DNA from: Bryobacteraceae bacterium
GTDB lineage: Bacteria; Acidobacteriota; Terriglobia; Bryobacterales; Bryobacteraceae
Direction of reading: 5' to 3'
DNA: 64,000 nt
Assembly (NCBI GenBank): GCA_025928545.1
Contig: JAICJH010000002.1
Coordinates: forward strand, 124,001-188,000
Notes under the pieces: model-generated
What the model saw: the letters and a program-made list of their open reading frames with translations, nothing else
Told to the model about the DNA's origin: nothing
The model's database searches: none
Shown here: piece by piece, positions 35,015 to 45,059 of the stretch
How positions within the stretch are numbered: position 1 is the first letter of the stretch
Layout: each line of letters opens with the position of its first letter
Position numbers and translations under genes: made by a program

Positions 35015-37069
35015 CTATTTCTGGGCCTTTGAGCCAACTTTGGCTTTGGCGTCTTCAAGCCGTTGACTGATTCGTTTCAGTTCCGCGGCATCCATTTCAG
35101 AGGGCGAAGCAGTCTTCATTTCGGAAACGGAAAGTTCCCATTCGGCTGCAGCCTCTTTGAATTTACCCTGCTTGAAAAGCACCTCGGCCATGTGGTCATG
35201 GACCGTCGGATCTTTCTTGATTTTGTCCAGCGCATGGCGAAGTTCATCGGCGGCCTGATCGAGACGGTTCTGCCGATAGTGCACCCAGCCCAGGCTATCG
35301 AGGTAAGCGCCGTTATCCGGCTCCAGGTCCACTGCTTTTGAAATCAATTGCTGTGCTTCGTCCAGGCGAACGTTCCGATCCGCCAGCATATAGCCCAGAT
35401 AATTCAGCGCGCCGGCATTATCCGGGTCGAGCTTCAACACGCTCCGGAATGCGTTCTCGGCCTGATCGTATTCCTTCTGGTGCTCGTAGAGAGCGCCGCG
35501 CATGAAAACGATCGCCTGTTTCTGCGGAGGAGTGTTGGCCAGCATATTCGCGGAGTCGAGAGTAGCGAGCGCATCTTTATAACGCTTCGCTTTCTCCTGC
35601 ACTTCTGCGACGCTGATGAAAACCTGCACGTCTTTATCGGCGTTCGGCAGAGCCTTAAGTTCTGCAATCGCTTTGTCGTATTCGCCCAGCGTGGCAAGCA
35701 GTGAGGCGTGTTCCGCCTGAATGTCCTTGTCGCCCGTATACTTTTTCAACGCGGCATCGGCGGCGGCGCGCGCGCCCTTGAAATCTTTTGCTTCAGCCAG
35801 GAGTTCGATTACCTGCCGTTCCCAGATGGATGCGGTTTGCGGATCCAGATCGGCGATCGTCCGGTAGGAGGCGACTGCTTCCTGAATCTTTTCGCCGTTC
35901 TTCTGCATGCTCGCGAGTGAACGCAGCATGCCAATTCGTTCCATACGCTGGGCATCTGTGTAGACGGGCTTCTTCGTCTCCCGGAGGATCGCCTCCACGG
36001 CGGCGATACCGTCGGCATTCTTGCCTTCGGCATCCATCAGCTCCGCTTCGGCCATACGAACGCCGATGCTGTTCTCGATAGCTTTCGCCTTAGCGAGAGT
36101 TTCGTGGGCTTTGGCGAAATTGTGTTTCGTGCTCCAGAGATCGGAGAGTTCAATCAGGTCATCGACATTTTTCGGCTCCGCTGCCGCCAATTCAGTCCAT
36201 GCGGTAATGGCTTCGTCGGTGCGGTTGGCTTTCACCAGATCCTCACAATATTTCTTGCGGACCTGCAGACCATTGGCGCGCGGCAGCAGCCGCTTCCAGA
36301 TATCGGCAGCCTTGCCAAAATCCCGGCTATCTTCGTAAAGTTCCGCCAGAATCTGGATCGTGTTGGGTTCGGCGTCTTCGTCGGCCGCGAGCGGCTCCAG
36401 CAGCGCGATAGCGGCGGCGAAGTCTCCCCGCCCGGCATAGAGTTCGGCCAAACCAGTCAGCGCATCGTCGTCGGAATTATCGAGGGCAATGACAGCCTTG
36501 AAAGCTTTCTCGGCCGCCGCATCGTTCTTTGCCACCCTGTAGAGATGTGCCAGCGAAGAAAGGCTTTCCGCGTCTTTCGGGTCGATATCCGCCGCGCGCT
36601 GGTAATGTTCAATCGCATTGCGGAGCGCGGACTCGTCTACTTTGCCCTGCTCGGGATCCAGTTGCGCCGCATACATACGCGCCAGAATCTTGTGTGCGCT
36701 GGCGTTGTTGGGATTCGTCTTGATCAGGTCATTCGCGAGAGTGACCGCTTTTTCCGCATTGCCGGAACGCAGATAGAATTCCGCCAGTTCCTCGCCGATC
36801 ACAGCGGCTGACGGGTCGAGGGCCATCGCCTTCTTGTAGAAATCGATAGCTTTGTTGACATACTCGGCGCGGCCACCAAATTTTGCGGCCTCTTCGGCGT
36901 AGAGGTGCGCCATCGCATAGTTGTAGTAGGCGTCGGACGTGCCACCCGCCGCTGTGCCGGTCGCAGTCTGCGCCGGGGCGGTGCCCTGCGTCTGAGAGTA
37001 CGCGGGAATTGCGGCGGAGAAACACGCCAAGCCGAAAATCACAAACGCGGTATGCGTGCGGCCGTTCAT
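35015..37069 (-). CDS. Secreted TPR-repeat protein
   Basis: The 684-residue protein has a signal peptide (to about AYSQT, residue 26) and a low-complexity Gly/Thr/Ala linker. From about residue 50 to the end it consists of some sixteen tetratricopeptide repeats, for example VIGEELAEFYLRSGNAEKAV and ALNYLGYMLADRNVRLDEAQ. Such periplasmic or outer-membrane TPR scaffolds hold assembly complexes for polysaccharides or pili. It heads a likely operon with two membrane glycosyltransferase-like genes, which suggests a glycan-export or protein-glycosylation complex. It diverges from miaA with a 102-base spacer. Confidence 0.8.
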   Translation of the reverse strand: MNGRTHTAFVIFGLACFSAAIPAYSQTQGTAPAQTATGTAAGGTSDAYYNYAMAHLYAEEAAKFGGRAEYVNKAIDFYKKAMALDPSAAVIGEELAEFYLRSGNAEKAVTLANDLIKTNPNNASAHKILARMYAAQLDPEQGKVDESALRNAIEHYQRAADIDPKDAESLSSLAHLYRVAKNDAAAEKAFKAVIALDNSDDDALTGLAELYAGRGDFAAAIALLEPLAADEDAEPNTIQILAELYEDSRDFGKAADIWKRLLPRANGLQVRKKYCEDLVKANRTDEAITAWTELAAAEPKNVDDLIELSDLWSTKHNFAKAHETLAKAKAIENSIGVRMAEAELMDAEGKNADGIAAVEAILRETKKPVYTDAQRMERIGMLRSLASMQKNGEKIQEAVASYRTIADLDPQTASIWERQVIELLAEAKDFKGARAAADAALKKYTGDKDIQAEHASLLATLGEYDKAIAELKALPNADKDVQVFISVAEVQEKAKRYKDALATLDSANMLANTPPQKQAIVFMRGALYEHQKEYDQAENAFRSVLKLDPDNAGALNYLGYMLADRNVRLDEAQQLISKAVDLEPDNGAYLDSLGWVHYRQNRLDQAADELRHALDKIKKDPTVHDHMAEVLFKQGKFKEAAAEWELSVSEMKTASPSEMDAAELKRISQRLEDAKAKVGSKAQK

Positions 37070-37171
37070 ATGGAAATATCGCCTTCCTTGCCCCGCCAGT
37101 ACGAAGTTACGCCGTGGACTCCGCAGCGTACGGGGCGTGTTGTCATCATTGTATAACGCCGAAAAGAAAGA

Positions 37172-38146
37172 ATGCCGAAAATGTCGGAATCGACGGACGC
37201 ATCGTCATCAGGAATTCCTAATGCCCCGCTGATTGCGGTGGCGGGGCCGACAGGGTCTGGAAAAAGCGATCTCGCCCTTCGGCTGGCGGAGCGTTTTGGG
37301 GGCGAAATTGTCAATTGCGACTCGGTTCAGGTCTTTAAATACTTCAACATCGGCACTGCCAAGCTTACGGCACCGGAGTGGCGTGGCATACCTCACCATT
37401 TGATTGACGTGCTGGAACCGGATCAGGTATTCACCGCAGGTGATTTTGCCCGAAAAGGACGGGCGGTTTTACACGAAATTACAGCTCGGCGGAGGCTGCC
37501 CGTCGTGGCGGGGGGGACGGGGTTTTACCTGCGGGCTTTGGTGGAAGGGCTGGCGCCTGGTCCGGCACGGGATGCCGGCTTGCGGGAACGGCTGGCGGCC
37601 AGAGAAACCCGGCGTCCGGGCGCGCTCCACCGTCTGCTGGGAAGATTCGACGCGGCAACGGCAGCGCGCCTGCATCCCAATGATGTGCCCAAGACCATGC
37701 GGGCACTGGAAATTTGTCTTCAGTCCCGGCAACCGGCGACCGAGGTCTTCGCCGTGGGGCGCGATGCCTTGACCGGATACCGGGTGCTGAAGCTCGGCCT
37801 GTTTCCGAATCGGGAAAAGCTGGTGGCCAGGCTGGAAGCTCGGGTAGAGCGGATGTTTGCCGAGGGCTTAGTGGCGGAAACAGAGGGGATACTCGCGCGC
37901 GGCGTGCTGCCTTCCGCAAAGCCGTTCGAATCGATTGGCTATCGGCAGGCGCTTCAGGTGGTTCGCGGGGAGTTGTCCGTGAAGGACGCGATCTTTTATT
38001 CGAAGCGGGATACGAGGCAGTACGCCAAAAGACAAATGACGTGGTTCCGCCAGGAGCCCGGATTGGAAGTCGTGCCAGGATTCGGGGATCAGGAAGAGGT
38101 TGTGGCAAAGGTCTTGAGGCGCGTGGAGGAGTTTCTGGCGCATTAA
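37172..38146 (+). CDS. miaA: tRNA dimethylallyltransferase
   Basis: The 324-residue protein carries the P-loop AGPTGSGKSDLALRLA, NCDSVQVFKYFNIGTAK (the Asp that activates A37), the HHLIDVLEPDQVFTAGDFA block, GGTGFYLRAL, and a C-terminal RQYAKRQMTWFR. It transfers a dimethylallyl group to N6 of A37 in tRNAs that read UNN codons. The first 15 residues are a variable lead before the P-loop; the ATG at 37172 fits. A second ATG four codons on is possible. Confidence 0.94.
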   Translation: MPKMSESTDASSSGIPNAPLIAVAGPTGSGKSDLALRLAERFGGEIVNCDSVQVFKYFNIGTAKLTAPEWRGIPHHLIDVLEPDQVFTAGDFARKGRAVLHEITARRRLPVVAGGTGFYLRALVEGLAPGPARDAGLRERLAARETRRPGALHRLLGRFDAATAARLHPNDVPKTMRALEICLQSRQPATEVFAVGRDALTGYRVLKLGLFPNREKLVARLEARVERMFAEGLVAETEGILARGVLPSAKPFESIGYRQALQVVRGELSVKDAIFYSKRDTRQYAKRQMTWFRQEPGLEVVPGFGDQEEVVAKVLRRVEEFLAH

Positions 38147-38160
38147 GGTGCGCGACGGCG

Positions 38161-38565
38161 TCATCCGAAATACTTTTTCAGTGCCCGATTGAAGTCCGCA
38201 TTATCGCTGCTCGCTTCCGCAAACAACGTCATCGATGATCGGAACTTCAGATTGTCCGGCGAGCCGAAGATATCTTCAAGCGATTTTCCTTCGATTTGAT
38301 TTACGAGATCAGTGCACTCGCGGAGCCGGTGTCCCAGCAACGGGTGCTCCAGATAAGCCTCAGCTTCAGCCCGGGAGCCGATCCCGTACCGATGCGCCAT
38401 CGCGCTGTGGCCAAGTCCTCTCATTTGCGGAAATATAAACCACATCCAGTGCGATTCTTTTCGGCCGCGCCGTAGTTCTTCGCAAACGCGCGCGTAGATA
38501 GGATTCTGGGCATCCACGAACCGCTGCAGATCAAATGGATCGTCATTCGGAATGGGTTGACTCAT
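38161..38565 (-). CDS. DUF1810 family protein
   Basis: This 134-residue protein carries the family landmarks DPFDLQRFVDAQNPIYARVCEELRRGRKESHWMWFIFPQ and GIGSRAEAEAYLEHP. DUF1810 is a small helical domain of unknown function (calpastatin-like), found in many bacteria and often next to DNA-damage or nucleotide genes. It has no signal peptide. It diverges from the DinB-like gene 19 bases away. No function can be inferred. Confidence 0.85.
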   Translation of the reverse strand: MSQPIPNDDPFDLQRFVDAQNPIYARVCEELRRGRKESHWMWFIFPQMRGLGHSAMAHRYGIGSRAEAEAYLEHPLLGHRLRECTDLVNQIEGKSLEDIFGSPDNLKFRSSMTLFAEASSDNADFNRALKKYFG

Positions 38566-38584
38566 TCAGATAAACTCACTTCAT

Positions 38585-39100
38585 ATGATGGAACGTCCGA
38601 CTGAGGCGGAAGTCGCGCCATATTTTTTCACCTATATCAATCAGGTCTCGAGCGATCCCGTGGGAACGACCGAACGTCAGCTGGATGAGGCGCTGGCGCT
38701 CCTGGGTTCCATTACCGAAGAGTCTTCCCTGCACCGTTACGCGCCGGATAAATGGAGCATCCGGCAACTGCTGAATCATGTCACCGATACCGAGCGGGCA
38801 TTTACATTTCGAATGCTCTGGTTCGCCCGCGGGTTCGAGACACCCCTGCCCGGCTACGATCAGGACATTGCGGCGGGGGGCGCGGAGGCAGACTCGGTTT
38901 CATGGGCCGCTCACGTGGAGGAATTCCGCAACGTGCGGCTCTCCACCATTTCGCTTTTTCGAAATATGCCCGATGCGGGCTGGACCCGCGGCGGCATCGC
39001 CAGCGAAAAATTTGTCAGCGTCCGCGCGCTGACATGGATTATTCCAGGCCACGTCGCACACCATCTGGCGATCCTGCGCCAGCGCTATCTGGCTGCCTAA
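38585..39100 (+). CDS. DinB-like superfamily protein
   Basis: The 171 residues form the four-helix DinB/YfiT fold. The histidines of the metal site can be assigned to QLLNHVTDTERAF (His about 67) and IPGHVAHHLAILRQRYL (His about 156 and 160). Such proteins are metal-dependent transferases that use thiols such as bacillithiol or mycothiol, or are stress proteins; the partner thiol here is unknown. Its stop overlaps the end of the DUF2892 gene on the opposite strand by 4 bases. Confidence 0.85.
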   Translation: MMERPTEAEVAPYFFTYINQVSSDPVGTTERQLDEALALLGSITEESSLHRYAPDKWSIRQLLNHVTDTERAFTFRMLWFARGFETPLPGYDQDIAAGGAEADSVSWAAHVEEFRNVRLSTISLFRNMPDAGWTRGGIASEKFVSVRALTWIIPGHVAHHLAILRQRYLAA

Positions 39101-39285
39101 TCCCTGACGCCGGACTTCCGAAGAATGGTCATCATGGGGCACCAATTTGTGAAGGCCGATTGTAAGAGATTGAGCCCGACGAACGCAGTAAACAAATACC
39201 AGTAGGGACTCACCCAATAGCCAAGCGCCAGACTCAACAGCACAAACAAGCCGGCAACCATTCGCAAATACCGATTGACGTTCAT
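39097..39285 (-). CDS. DUF2892 (YgaP-type) small membrane protein
   Basis: The 62-residue protein has two transmembrane helices ([19 protein letters not shown] and [16 protein letters not shown]) and ends with [11 protein letters not shown]. It matches the YgaP C-terminal membrane domain, which binds thiocyanate and is usually attached to a rhodanese. Here it is stand-alone. Its ATG overlaps the stop of the RND pump gene by 4 bases, so it is the last gene of the efflux operon. The CPMM motif (Cys about 50) is conserved in this family. Confidence 0.8.
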   Translation of the reverse strand: MNVNRYLRMVAGLFVLLSLALGYWVSPYWYLFTAFVGLNLLQSAFTNWCPMMTILRKSGVRD

Positions 39286-42200
39286 ACGGCATTCCTCCTT
39301 TTTTTGTTGAACACGTAGAAGAGGACCGGCACGGTCATGCGCGAAAGCAGCAGCGAGGCGATTTCGCCGGCCATCAACGCAATCGCCAAACCCTGAAAAA
39401 TCGGATCGAAAAGGATCACCGACGAGCCCGCGATTACGGCCGCAGCCGTGAGCATCATCGGGCGAAACCGGACCGCGCCCGCATCGATCACCGCTTGATC
39501 GAGCGGCATACCTTCAGCCAGGCGAAGTTCGATGAAATCCACCAGAATAATGGAATTCCTGACCACGATGCCGGCCCCTGCAATAAACCCGATCATTGAC
39601 GTCGCAGTGAAGAAAGCATGCATCAAACCATGCGCGGGCACAATGCCGACGAGCGAGAACGGAATGGCCGCCATGATGATGACCGGTGTCAGAAACGACT
39701 GAAACCAGCCGACGACCAACCCGTAGATGAGAATCAGCACTGCCGCGAAGGCGATACCGAGATCGCGAAAGACTTCATAGGTGATGTGCCACTCGCCATC
39801 CCATTTCATTGAGTACCGCGTGGCGTCAGAGGGCACGGCGGCCATGTGCTGTTCGATTTGATAGCCCTCGGGGATCCTGATCTTATCGATTTCCGGCCCC
39901 AGCTTCAGAACGGCGTAAACCGGGCTTTCAATTTCGCCCGCGATATCGGCGGTGACATAAGTGACCGGCATCAGGTTCTTGTGATAAATGCTCTTGTCTT
40001 CGGTTACGTTCGCTACATGGACCAACTCCGACAGGCTCACCAACTGCCCGTTGCGTCCCGCGATCTTCAGGTTCTGAATACGGTCGATGCCGGAACGTGA
40101 AACCCGATCCAGCCGGACCATGAGCGGGATATCTTCCTTCTCAGAATCCCGATGCAGCAGCCCTACCGCATATCCGGCGGTAGCAACCTGCAGTTCCCGG
40201 GCGACGTCGTCAGCCGAGATAGCGTTGAGAGCCGCCTTTTCCCTGTCAATGGACAGTGCGTACTTCGGCTGATCGTCTTCCACATACCAATCGACATCGA
40301 CCACACCGGCGGTGCGCCTGAACAGATCGCGCATCTGCCGGGCAAGAGCGATTCGCCCGTCGGCTTCCGGTCCATACACTTCGGCAACAATAGTTTCCAG
40401 AACGGGAGGACCGGGGGGCACCTCGGCAACCTTGAGGCGCGCGCCGAACTTTTCGGCAAGGGGCAAAAGCCGGATTCGAACTTGTTTGGCGATGTCATGG
40501 CTCTGCAGATCGCGGCCGGATTTTGGCAGCAGGTTGACCTGAATGTCCGCCACGTTGGCTCCGCGTCGCAGGTAGTAATGCCGAACCAGACCATTGAAAT
40601 TGTAAGGCGAAGCCGTTCCCGAATAGGTCTGAACGTTGACCACTTCCGGCTGCTTCTGTGCCTCTTCGGCGAGCAACTGAGCAACGCGGGCAGTTTCTTC
40701 AAGCGGAGTGCCGTTCGGCATATCGACGATCACCTGAAACTCGCTCTTGTTATCAAACGGCAGCATCTTCACTTTCACGAAGCCCACATAGAACAGCGAC
40801 ACAGAGCCCAGCAGCAGCACAACTACACCGCCAAGGAAGGCCACGCGCAGAATCGGGCGGTGCAGCAAGCCACCCATGAAGACGCGGTATGACCGGGTGA
40901 TAACGCCCTCACGCTCTCCCTCGCGATGCTTGCCTGGTTTCAAAATTCGCACCGCGGCCCAGGGCGTCACGATGAAAGCGACCAGCAGTGAGAAGAGCAT
41001 GGCGGCGCTGGCGCCGACCGGGATCGGACGCATATACGGTCCCATCAGTCCACCGACAAACGCCATTGGCAGGATCGCCGCGACCACTGCAAGCGTCGCC
41101 AGAATTGTAGGATTGCCGACTTCATCCACTGCTTCGAGCGCAACATCGAACGCTGGCCTGCCCTGATTAGCTTGCATTCGCCAATGCCGCACGATGTTCT
41201 CCACTACAACGATGGCGTCATCGACCAGGATTCCAATCGAGAAGATCAGCGCAAAAAGCGTGATGCGGTTCAAGGTGTAGCCGTAAAGATAGAAAACGGT
41301 CAGTGTCAGCGCCAGGGTGACGGGGATCGCGATGAAGACAATCAGCGACTCCCGCAGACCCAGCGCAATTGCCACCAGCACGCTGACGGAAATTACCGCA
41401 ATCAGCATGTGCCAGAGGAGTTCGTCCGATTTTTCTTTCGCGGTATCGCCGTAGTTACGCGTAACTGTCATCTCGATGCCGGCCGGTATTGCCGTGCCGC
41501 GTATCGGCTCCAACCGGCGCAGGACATCTTCGCCCACCATCACCGCGTTCGTGCCCTTGCGTTTCGCGATCGCGAGAGTAACGGCCGGAAAGAACCCATG
41601 GCCATCGGAGAACCGCACGTACTGCGCCGGTTCTTCGCCGCCATCAGTTACCTCGGCAATGTCGCGCACGAAGATCGCTTTGCCGTTGCTCACACCGGCA
41701 ACGACATTGCGGACATCCTCAGTGGTGCGAAGAAACTCACCGGCTTCCAGCAGGTATTGCCGATTGCCGGTGGCGAAATCGCCAGACGGCATGCGACGGT
41801 TGGACGCGCCGAGGGCGCTTACCAGAAGCAGGGGAGACAAGTTGTAGGCGCTCAGCCGCGCAGGATCGGGAGTGATCCGAACCTCGCGGCGCTGGCCGCC
41901 GATCAGCGTCACCGTCGAAACATCGGGCGTCTGCTTCACTGTGTCGTCCACCTGCGCGGCAACACGCCGGAGTTCCAGATCGGTGGCGGTCCGGCTCCAG
42001 AAAGTAAGCGCCAGAATCGGAACATCGTCAATCGAGCGCGGCATTACCAGTGGCGGAGATGCCCCGGGTGGAACCAAAGCCATATTCGCGCCGAGCTTTT
42101 GATTCAGCCGAACAATGCTCTTTTCTTCATCCTGCCCGACGAGAAAACGCACGATGACGGTTGATACGCCGGGGCTGGACGTGGAATAGATATATTCAAC

Positions 42201-42455
42201 CCCGGGAATTTCCCAGAGCAGCTTTTCCATCGGCTTTGTAACGCGTTCCTCTACTTCGCGTGCAGAGGCCCCCGGCATCTGCACGAAGACATCAACCATT
42301 GGCACAACAATCTGCGGCTCTTCTTCACGCGGAAGTTTCCACACAGCGAAGGCGCCGAGCAGGAGCGAACCCGCGATCACCAGTGGGGTCAGCTTCGAAC
42401 CGATCCAGATACCTGCGAACCTTCCCGCGAAACCAAGCGGCTTCCGAGGCATCAT
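39282..42455 (-). CDS. RND efflux pump, inner-membrane permease
   Basis: The 1,057-residue protein is the AcrB-type trimer subunit. It has twelve membrane helices, two large periplasmic loops, and the proton-relay Asp pair in [15 protein letters not shown] (Asp412-Asp413). [29 protein letters not shown] at the N-terminus, without a hydrophilic multidrug signature, resembles the PREEDP branch of RND pumps near the MMPL/CzcA split, so substrate could be drugs or metals. It forms an operon with adaptor and TolC genes, each overlapping its neighbour by 4 bases. Confidence 0.92.
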   Translation of the reverse strand: MMPRKPLGFAGRFAGIWIGSKLTPLVIAGSLLLGAFAVWKLPREEEPQIVVPMVDVFVQMPGASAREVEERVTKPMEKLLWEIPGVEYIYSTSSPGVSTVIVRFLVGQDEEKSIVRLNQKLGANMALVPPGASPPLVMPRSIDDVPILALTFWSRTATDLELRRVAAQVDDTVKQTPDVSTVTLIGGQRREVRITPDPARLSAYNLSPLLLVSALGASNRRMPSGDFATGNRQYLLEAGEFLRTTEDVRNVVAGVSNGKAIFVRDIAEVTDGGEEPAQYVRFSDGHGFFPAVTLAIAKRKGTNAVMVGEDVLRRLEPIRGTAIPAGIEMTVTRNYGDTAKEKSDELLWHMLIAVISVSVLVAIALGLRESLIVFIAIPVTLALTLTVFYLYGYTLNRITLFALIFSIGILVDDAIVVVENIVRHWRMQANQGRPAFDVALEAVDEVGNPTILATLAVVAAILPMAFVGGLMGPYMRPIPVGASAAMLFSLLVAFIVTPWAAVRILKPGKHREGEREGVITRSYRVFMGGLLHRPILRVAFLGGVVVLLLGSVSLFYVGFVKVKMLPFDNKSEFQVIVDMPNGTPLEETARVAQLLAEEAQKQPEVVNVQTYSGTASPYNFNGLVRHYYLRRGANVADIQVNLLPKSGRDLQSHDIAKQVRIRLLPLAEKFGARLKVAEVPPGPPVLETIVAEVYGPEADGRIALARQMRDLFRRTAGVVDVDWYVEDDQPKYALSIDREKAALNAISADDVARELQVATAGYAVGLLHRDSEKEDIPLMVRLDRVSRSGIDRIQNLKIAGRNGQLVSLSELVHVANVTEDKSIYHKNLMPVTYVTADIAGEIESPVYAVLKLGPEIDKIRIPEGYQIEQHMAAVPSDATRYSMKWDGEWHITYEVFRDLGIAFAAVLILIYGLVVGWFQSFLTPVIIMAAIPFSLVGIVPAHGLMHAFFTATSMIGFIAGAGIVVRNSIILVDFIELRLAEGMPLDQAVIDAGAVRFRPMMLTAAAVIAGSSVILFDPIFQGLAIALMAGEIASLLLSRMTVPVLFYVFNKKRRNAV

Positions 42456-43600
42456 TGGCGCAACTCCACTGGAGTCCCGTCGGAGAGCCCTGACGGGATC
42501 GGCACGACGATGCGTTCACCCGCCGCAAGACCGGAAAGTACTTCAATCCGATCCTGTGCCCGTTCTCCGGTAGTGATCAGTCGCGTTCGGGCAATGCCAT
42601 TGCCGGCCACAAAGACGGTTTGCAATTGCCCGTGCGTGACGAGCGCCGCTGTGGGAATGGCAAGCAGGTTACGTTCGGCCACCTGAAATCCGGCTCGGCC
42701 AAATTGTCCCGAGCGCAGTTCACGTATCGCAGGCAGGTCGATTTTCACGGTATACGTGCGCGATGCGGAATCCACTGCCGGCACAACCACGGCAACACGC
42801 GACTGAATCTGGCGTTCTATTCCATCCAGAGAAACTGAAACCGCCTGACCCGCACGAATCTGAGACAGGCGGGATTCATCCACCGACACTTCCAGACGAT
42901 ATAAGCCTGCGCGTTCGATCGTCAGCAGTGGCGCGCCCTGCATGGCAAGGTTCCCGGGTTCAACGCTTCGGGCGACAACGATTCCGGCGAAGGGAGCGGC
43001 AACCTCCGCATAGCTCCGCGCCACGCCGGCCGACGCAATATCCTGCTCGGCGGTCGCCAGACGGGAATTCAACTGAGCGCGGCGAGCTTTTGCCATTTCG
43101 AATCCGGCCTGGGCCGCTTTGAGTTTTGCGGTCGCTTCGTCCATTTCCTGATTCGAAATCGATTTCTTCTGAAACAGCTCCCGCATACGGCCCGCAGTGA
43201 CTTGCGCCAGATCCAGATTGGCCGAAGCCGCCGTCACAGCGGTGTCGGCTTCGGGAACGGCCAAGCGGATCTCATCGCGTGCCGCTTCGGCGTGTTTCGA
43301 AGTCACATCCAGATCGCGCGCATCGAGAGTGATTAACACCTGTCCCTCCCGAACGCTGTCTCCTGTCTGCGCTTTTACATCGCGAACGTAGCCGGATATC
43401 CTGGACGCCACGGTCATGGATGTTTGGGCGCGAACCGTCCCGGTCGCTTCGTATGTGGAAGGCCAGTTTTCCGTGGCGGCTGCCACAGTTGAGACTGCCA
43501 CGGGGCTCGCCGGAGGAGCAGCCGCCTTTCCCCGCACGGTGTCCCCGCAACCGTTCAGCAACAGCGCGGCCACAATCAACAGACAGAAAGTTATCTTCAC
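42452..43600 (-). CDS. RND efflux pump, periplasmic adaptor (membrane fusion protein)
   Basis: The 382-residue protein begins with a signal ending in LLLNGCG (Cys18), so it may be a lipoprotein, although Asn is atypical in the lipobox. It then shows the adaptor pattern: a barrel-sandwich strand ([25 protein letters not shown]), a long coiled-coil hairpin with alternating Ala/Glu (about 100-190), the return strand ([27 protein letters not shown]), and beta-barrel and membrane-proximal domains. It links the pump to TolC across the periplasm. The ATG overlaps the TolC gene stop. Confidence 0.9.
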   Translation of the reverse strand: MKITFCLLIVAALLLNGCGDTVRGKAAAPPASPVAVSTVAAATENWPSTYEATGTVRAQTSMTVASRISGYVRDVKAQTGDSVREGQVLITLDARDLDVTSKHAEAARDEIRLAVPEADTAVTAASANLDLAQVTAGRMRELFQKKSISNQEMDEATAKLKAAQAGFEMAKARRAQLNSRLATAEQDIASAGVARSYAEVAAPFAGIVVARSVEPGNLAMQGAPLLTIERAGLYRLEVSVDESRLSQIRAGQAVSVSLDGIERQIQSRVAVVVPAVDSASRTYTVKIDLPAIRELRSGQFGRAGFQVAERNLLAIPTAALVTHGQLQTVFVAGNGIARTRLITTGERAQDRIEVLSGLAAGERIVVPIPSGLSDGTPVELRQ

Positions 43601-44946
43601 CGCACTCCCTCTTTCAGAACTTCCGAATCCTCTGTCAAAGTGCCTGCCGCCAGTTCAAGCAGCGTCGCGGCAATCCGTTGATCGTGAATCGCTGCCAGCC
43701 GCCTTGTTCTTGCATCGAGCACCGCCGTCTCCGTGCGCAGCAGATCCGTCACATTGTTCAGTCCAGATTCGTAGCGGTTCTGCGTAATCCGCAAACTTTC
43801 TTCCGCCTCGGCTACGGACGCAGTGCTCACCTCAATCCGCTGTTGCGCGGCGCGTAAATCGGCGAACGCGCGCCGCACCTGAAGTTGCACGGTCGAATCC
43901 GCATACCGTCGCTCCGCCTCACTGCGCCGCAGGGCAGCGTCGGTTTCTGCCACGCGGGCTTTGTCGCCAAACCCGTTGAACAGATTCCATCGCAGCCCTA
44001 TCGAAACCAGCCAGTTCGCGCCGCCACGATCGTAAAAGCGCTGCCGATCGGCTTCGAACCCGGCATGCAGATCCACCTGCGGCCGGTAATTGCCGCGTGC
44101 GGTGGCGGCCTGATTCTCCGCCAGCGAATTAGCCAGTTTCGACTGACGTATCTCCGGCCGTTCGGCGAGAGCCTGTTTCTCGAAGTCGGCGGGCAAACCC
44201 TCTGCCATCTTCACCGGCATCAGCGGACTTGTCAGGGTATGGAGCGCATCGAGCGGCAGGCCCAGGGCGTGATTGAGCGCGGCATGCGCCACATCCAGAC
44301 CTGCCTGGCGGCGGATCTCCTCCTCATGAACCGCGGCGAGATGAACGCGTATCGAAAGTACGTCGGCATCGGTGGACATCCCCACCGAACGCACCGATTC
44401 CGCGCGGTCCAGATCGGCCTGCGCGGATTTCATCGACTCGGTCGCAGCCGTGAGTTGCTCCGCACTCAGCAAAGTGTCGTAGTAGGACCGCGCAACTTCC
44501 GCGATAACCGACATCCGGACACGACGCACCTCTTCAGTAGTCAACTCCTTCGCCAGCCCCGCCGCGCGAACGGCATGTTTTGTCTGGCCGCCATCGTAGA
44601 GCGGCTGGTCAACTGTAAGTTGAGACTGAAAGTTATTCAGGTAGTCGGGCTGGTTCAGCGGGCCGATCTGAAAATTCTCCGCAGCAAATTGATGCTGGGC
44701 CAGCAACGACGAAAAAACAAACACTGGATTATTGCTTCGCGACCAGGCTTCGGAATAGTTCACCTTCGGCAGGTTGCCGCTTCGCGCCTCCCCGATACGG
44801 CTGTCCGCCGCGCTCTCGGCGGCTGTCATTCCTGCAATCGATTGATTGCCTCTCAGCGCCAGGCGAACTGCGTCATTTAGCGATATTGCGTCCTGCGCCG
44901 GGGCAATACACGGCCAGAACGCTGTTATCAGCATTATTTTCTTCAT
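43597..44946 (-). CDS. RND efflux pump, TolC-family outer-membrane channel
   Basis: From ATG 44946 the protein has 449 residues and a signal peptide MKKIMLITAFWPCIAPAQ. An upstream start at 45057 would put 37 extra residues before the signal, so the internal ATG is preferred. Two OEP repeats (LNDAVRLALRGNQSIA near the N-terminus, EARSGNLPKVNYSEAWSRS; and SLRITQNRYESGLNNVTDLL near the end) define the outer-membrane trimeric channel. It is the first gene of the leftward tripartite pump operon and shares a 113-base promoter region with osmC. Confidence 0.88.
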   Translation of the reverse strand: MKKIMLITAFWPCIAPAQDAISLNDAVRLALRGNQSIAGMTAAESAADSRIGEARSGNLPKVNYSEAWSRSNNPVFVFSSLLAQHQFAAENFQIGPLNQPDYLNNFQSQLTVDQPLYDGGQTKHAVRAAGLAKELTTEEVRRVRMSVIAEVARSYYDTLLSAEQLTAATESMKSAQADLDRAESVRSVGMSTDADVLSIRVHLAAVHEEEIRRQAGLDVAHAALNHALGLPLDALHTLTSPLMPVKMAEGLPADFEKQALAERPEIRQSKLANSLAENQAATARGNYRPQVDLHAGFEADRQRFYDRGGANWLVSIGLRWNLFNGFGDKARVAETDAALRRSEAERRYADSTVQLQVRRAFADLRAAQQRIEVSTASVAEAEESLRITQNRYESGLNNVTDLLRTETAVLDARTRRLAAIHDQRIAATLLELAAGTLTEDSEVLKEGVR

Positions 44947-45008
44947 TGCTTCTGGTGCTGAAGATGCAATTGTCTGGCCGAGGTAACAAGCCGGATCAAA
45001 AAAAAACT

Positions 45009-45046
45009 CTGTCACGTTTTTTTCGCAACTGAATCTGGAGTGACAG
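45009..45046. promoter_or_regulatory. Inverted repeat in the efflux/osmC divergent promoter region
   Basis: CTGTCAC (45009-45015) and GTGACAG (45040-45046) are perfect inverted repeats whose centres lie 31 bases apart, about three helical turns. They sit between the divergent starts (44946 and 45060), the right half directly before the GGAAGGAG ribosome site of osmC. A regulator binding both halves could loop the region and control pump and osmC operons together. A simple RNA hairpin in the osmC leader is the alternative reading. Confidence 0.4.
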
Positions 45047-45059
45047 GAAGGAGTCAATC

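Noticed and set aside
41172..42164. 330-residue frame antisense to the RND permease
   Set aside because: No motif or export signal; the permease frame is unambiguous.
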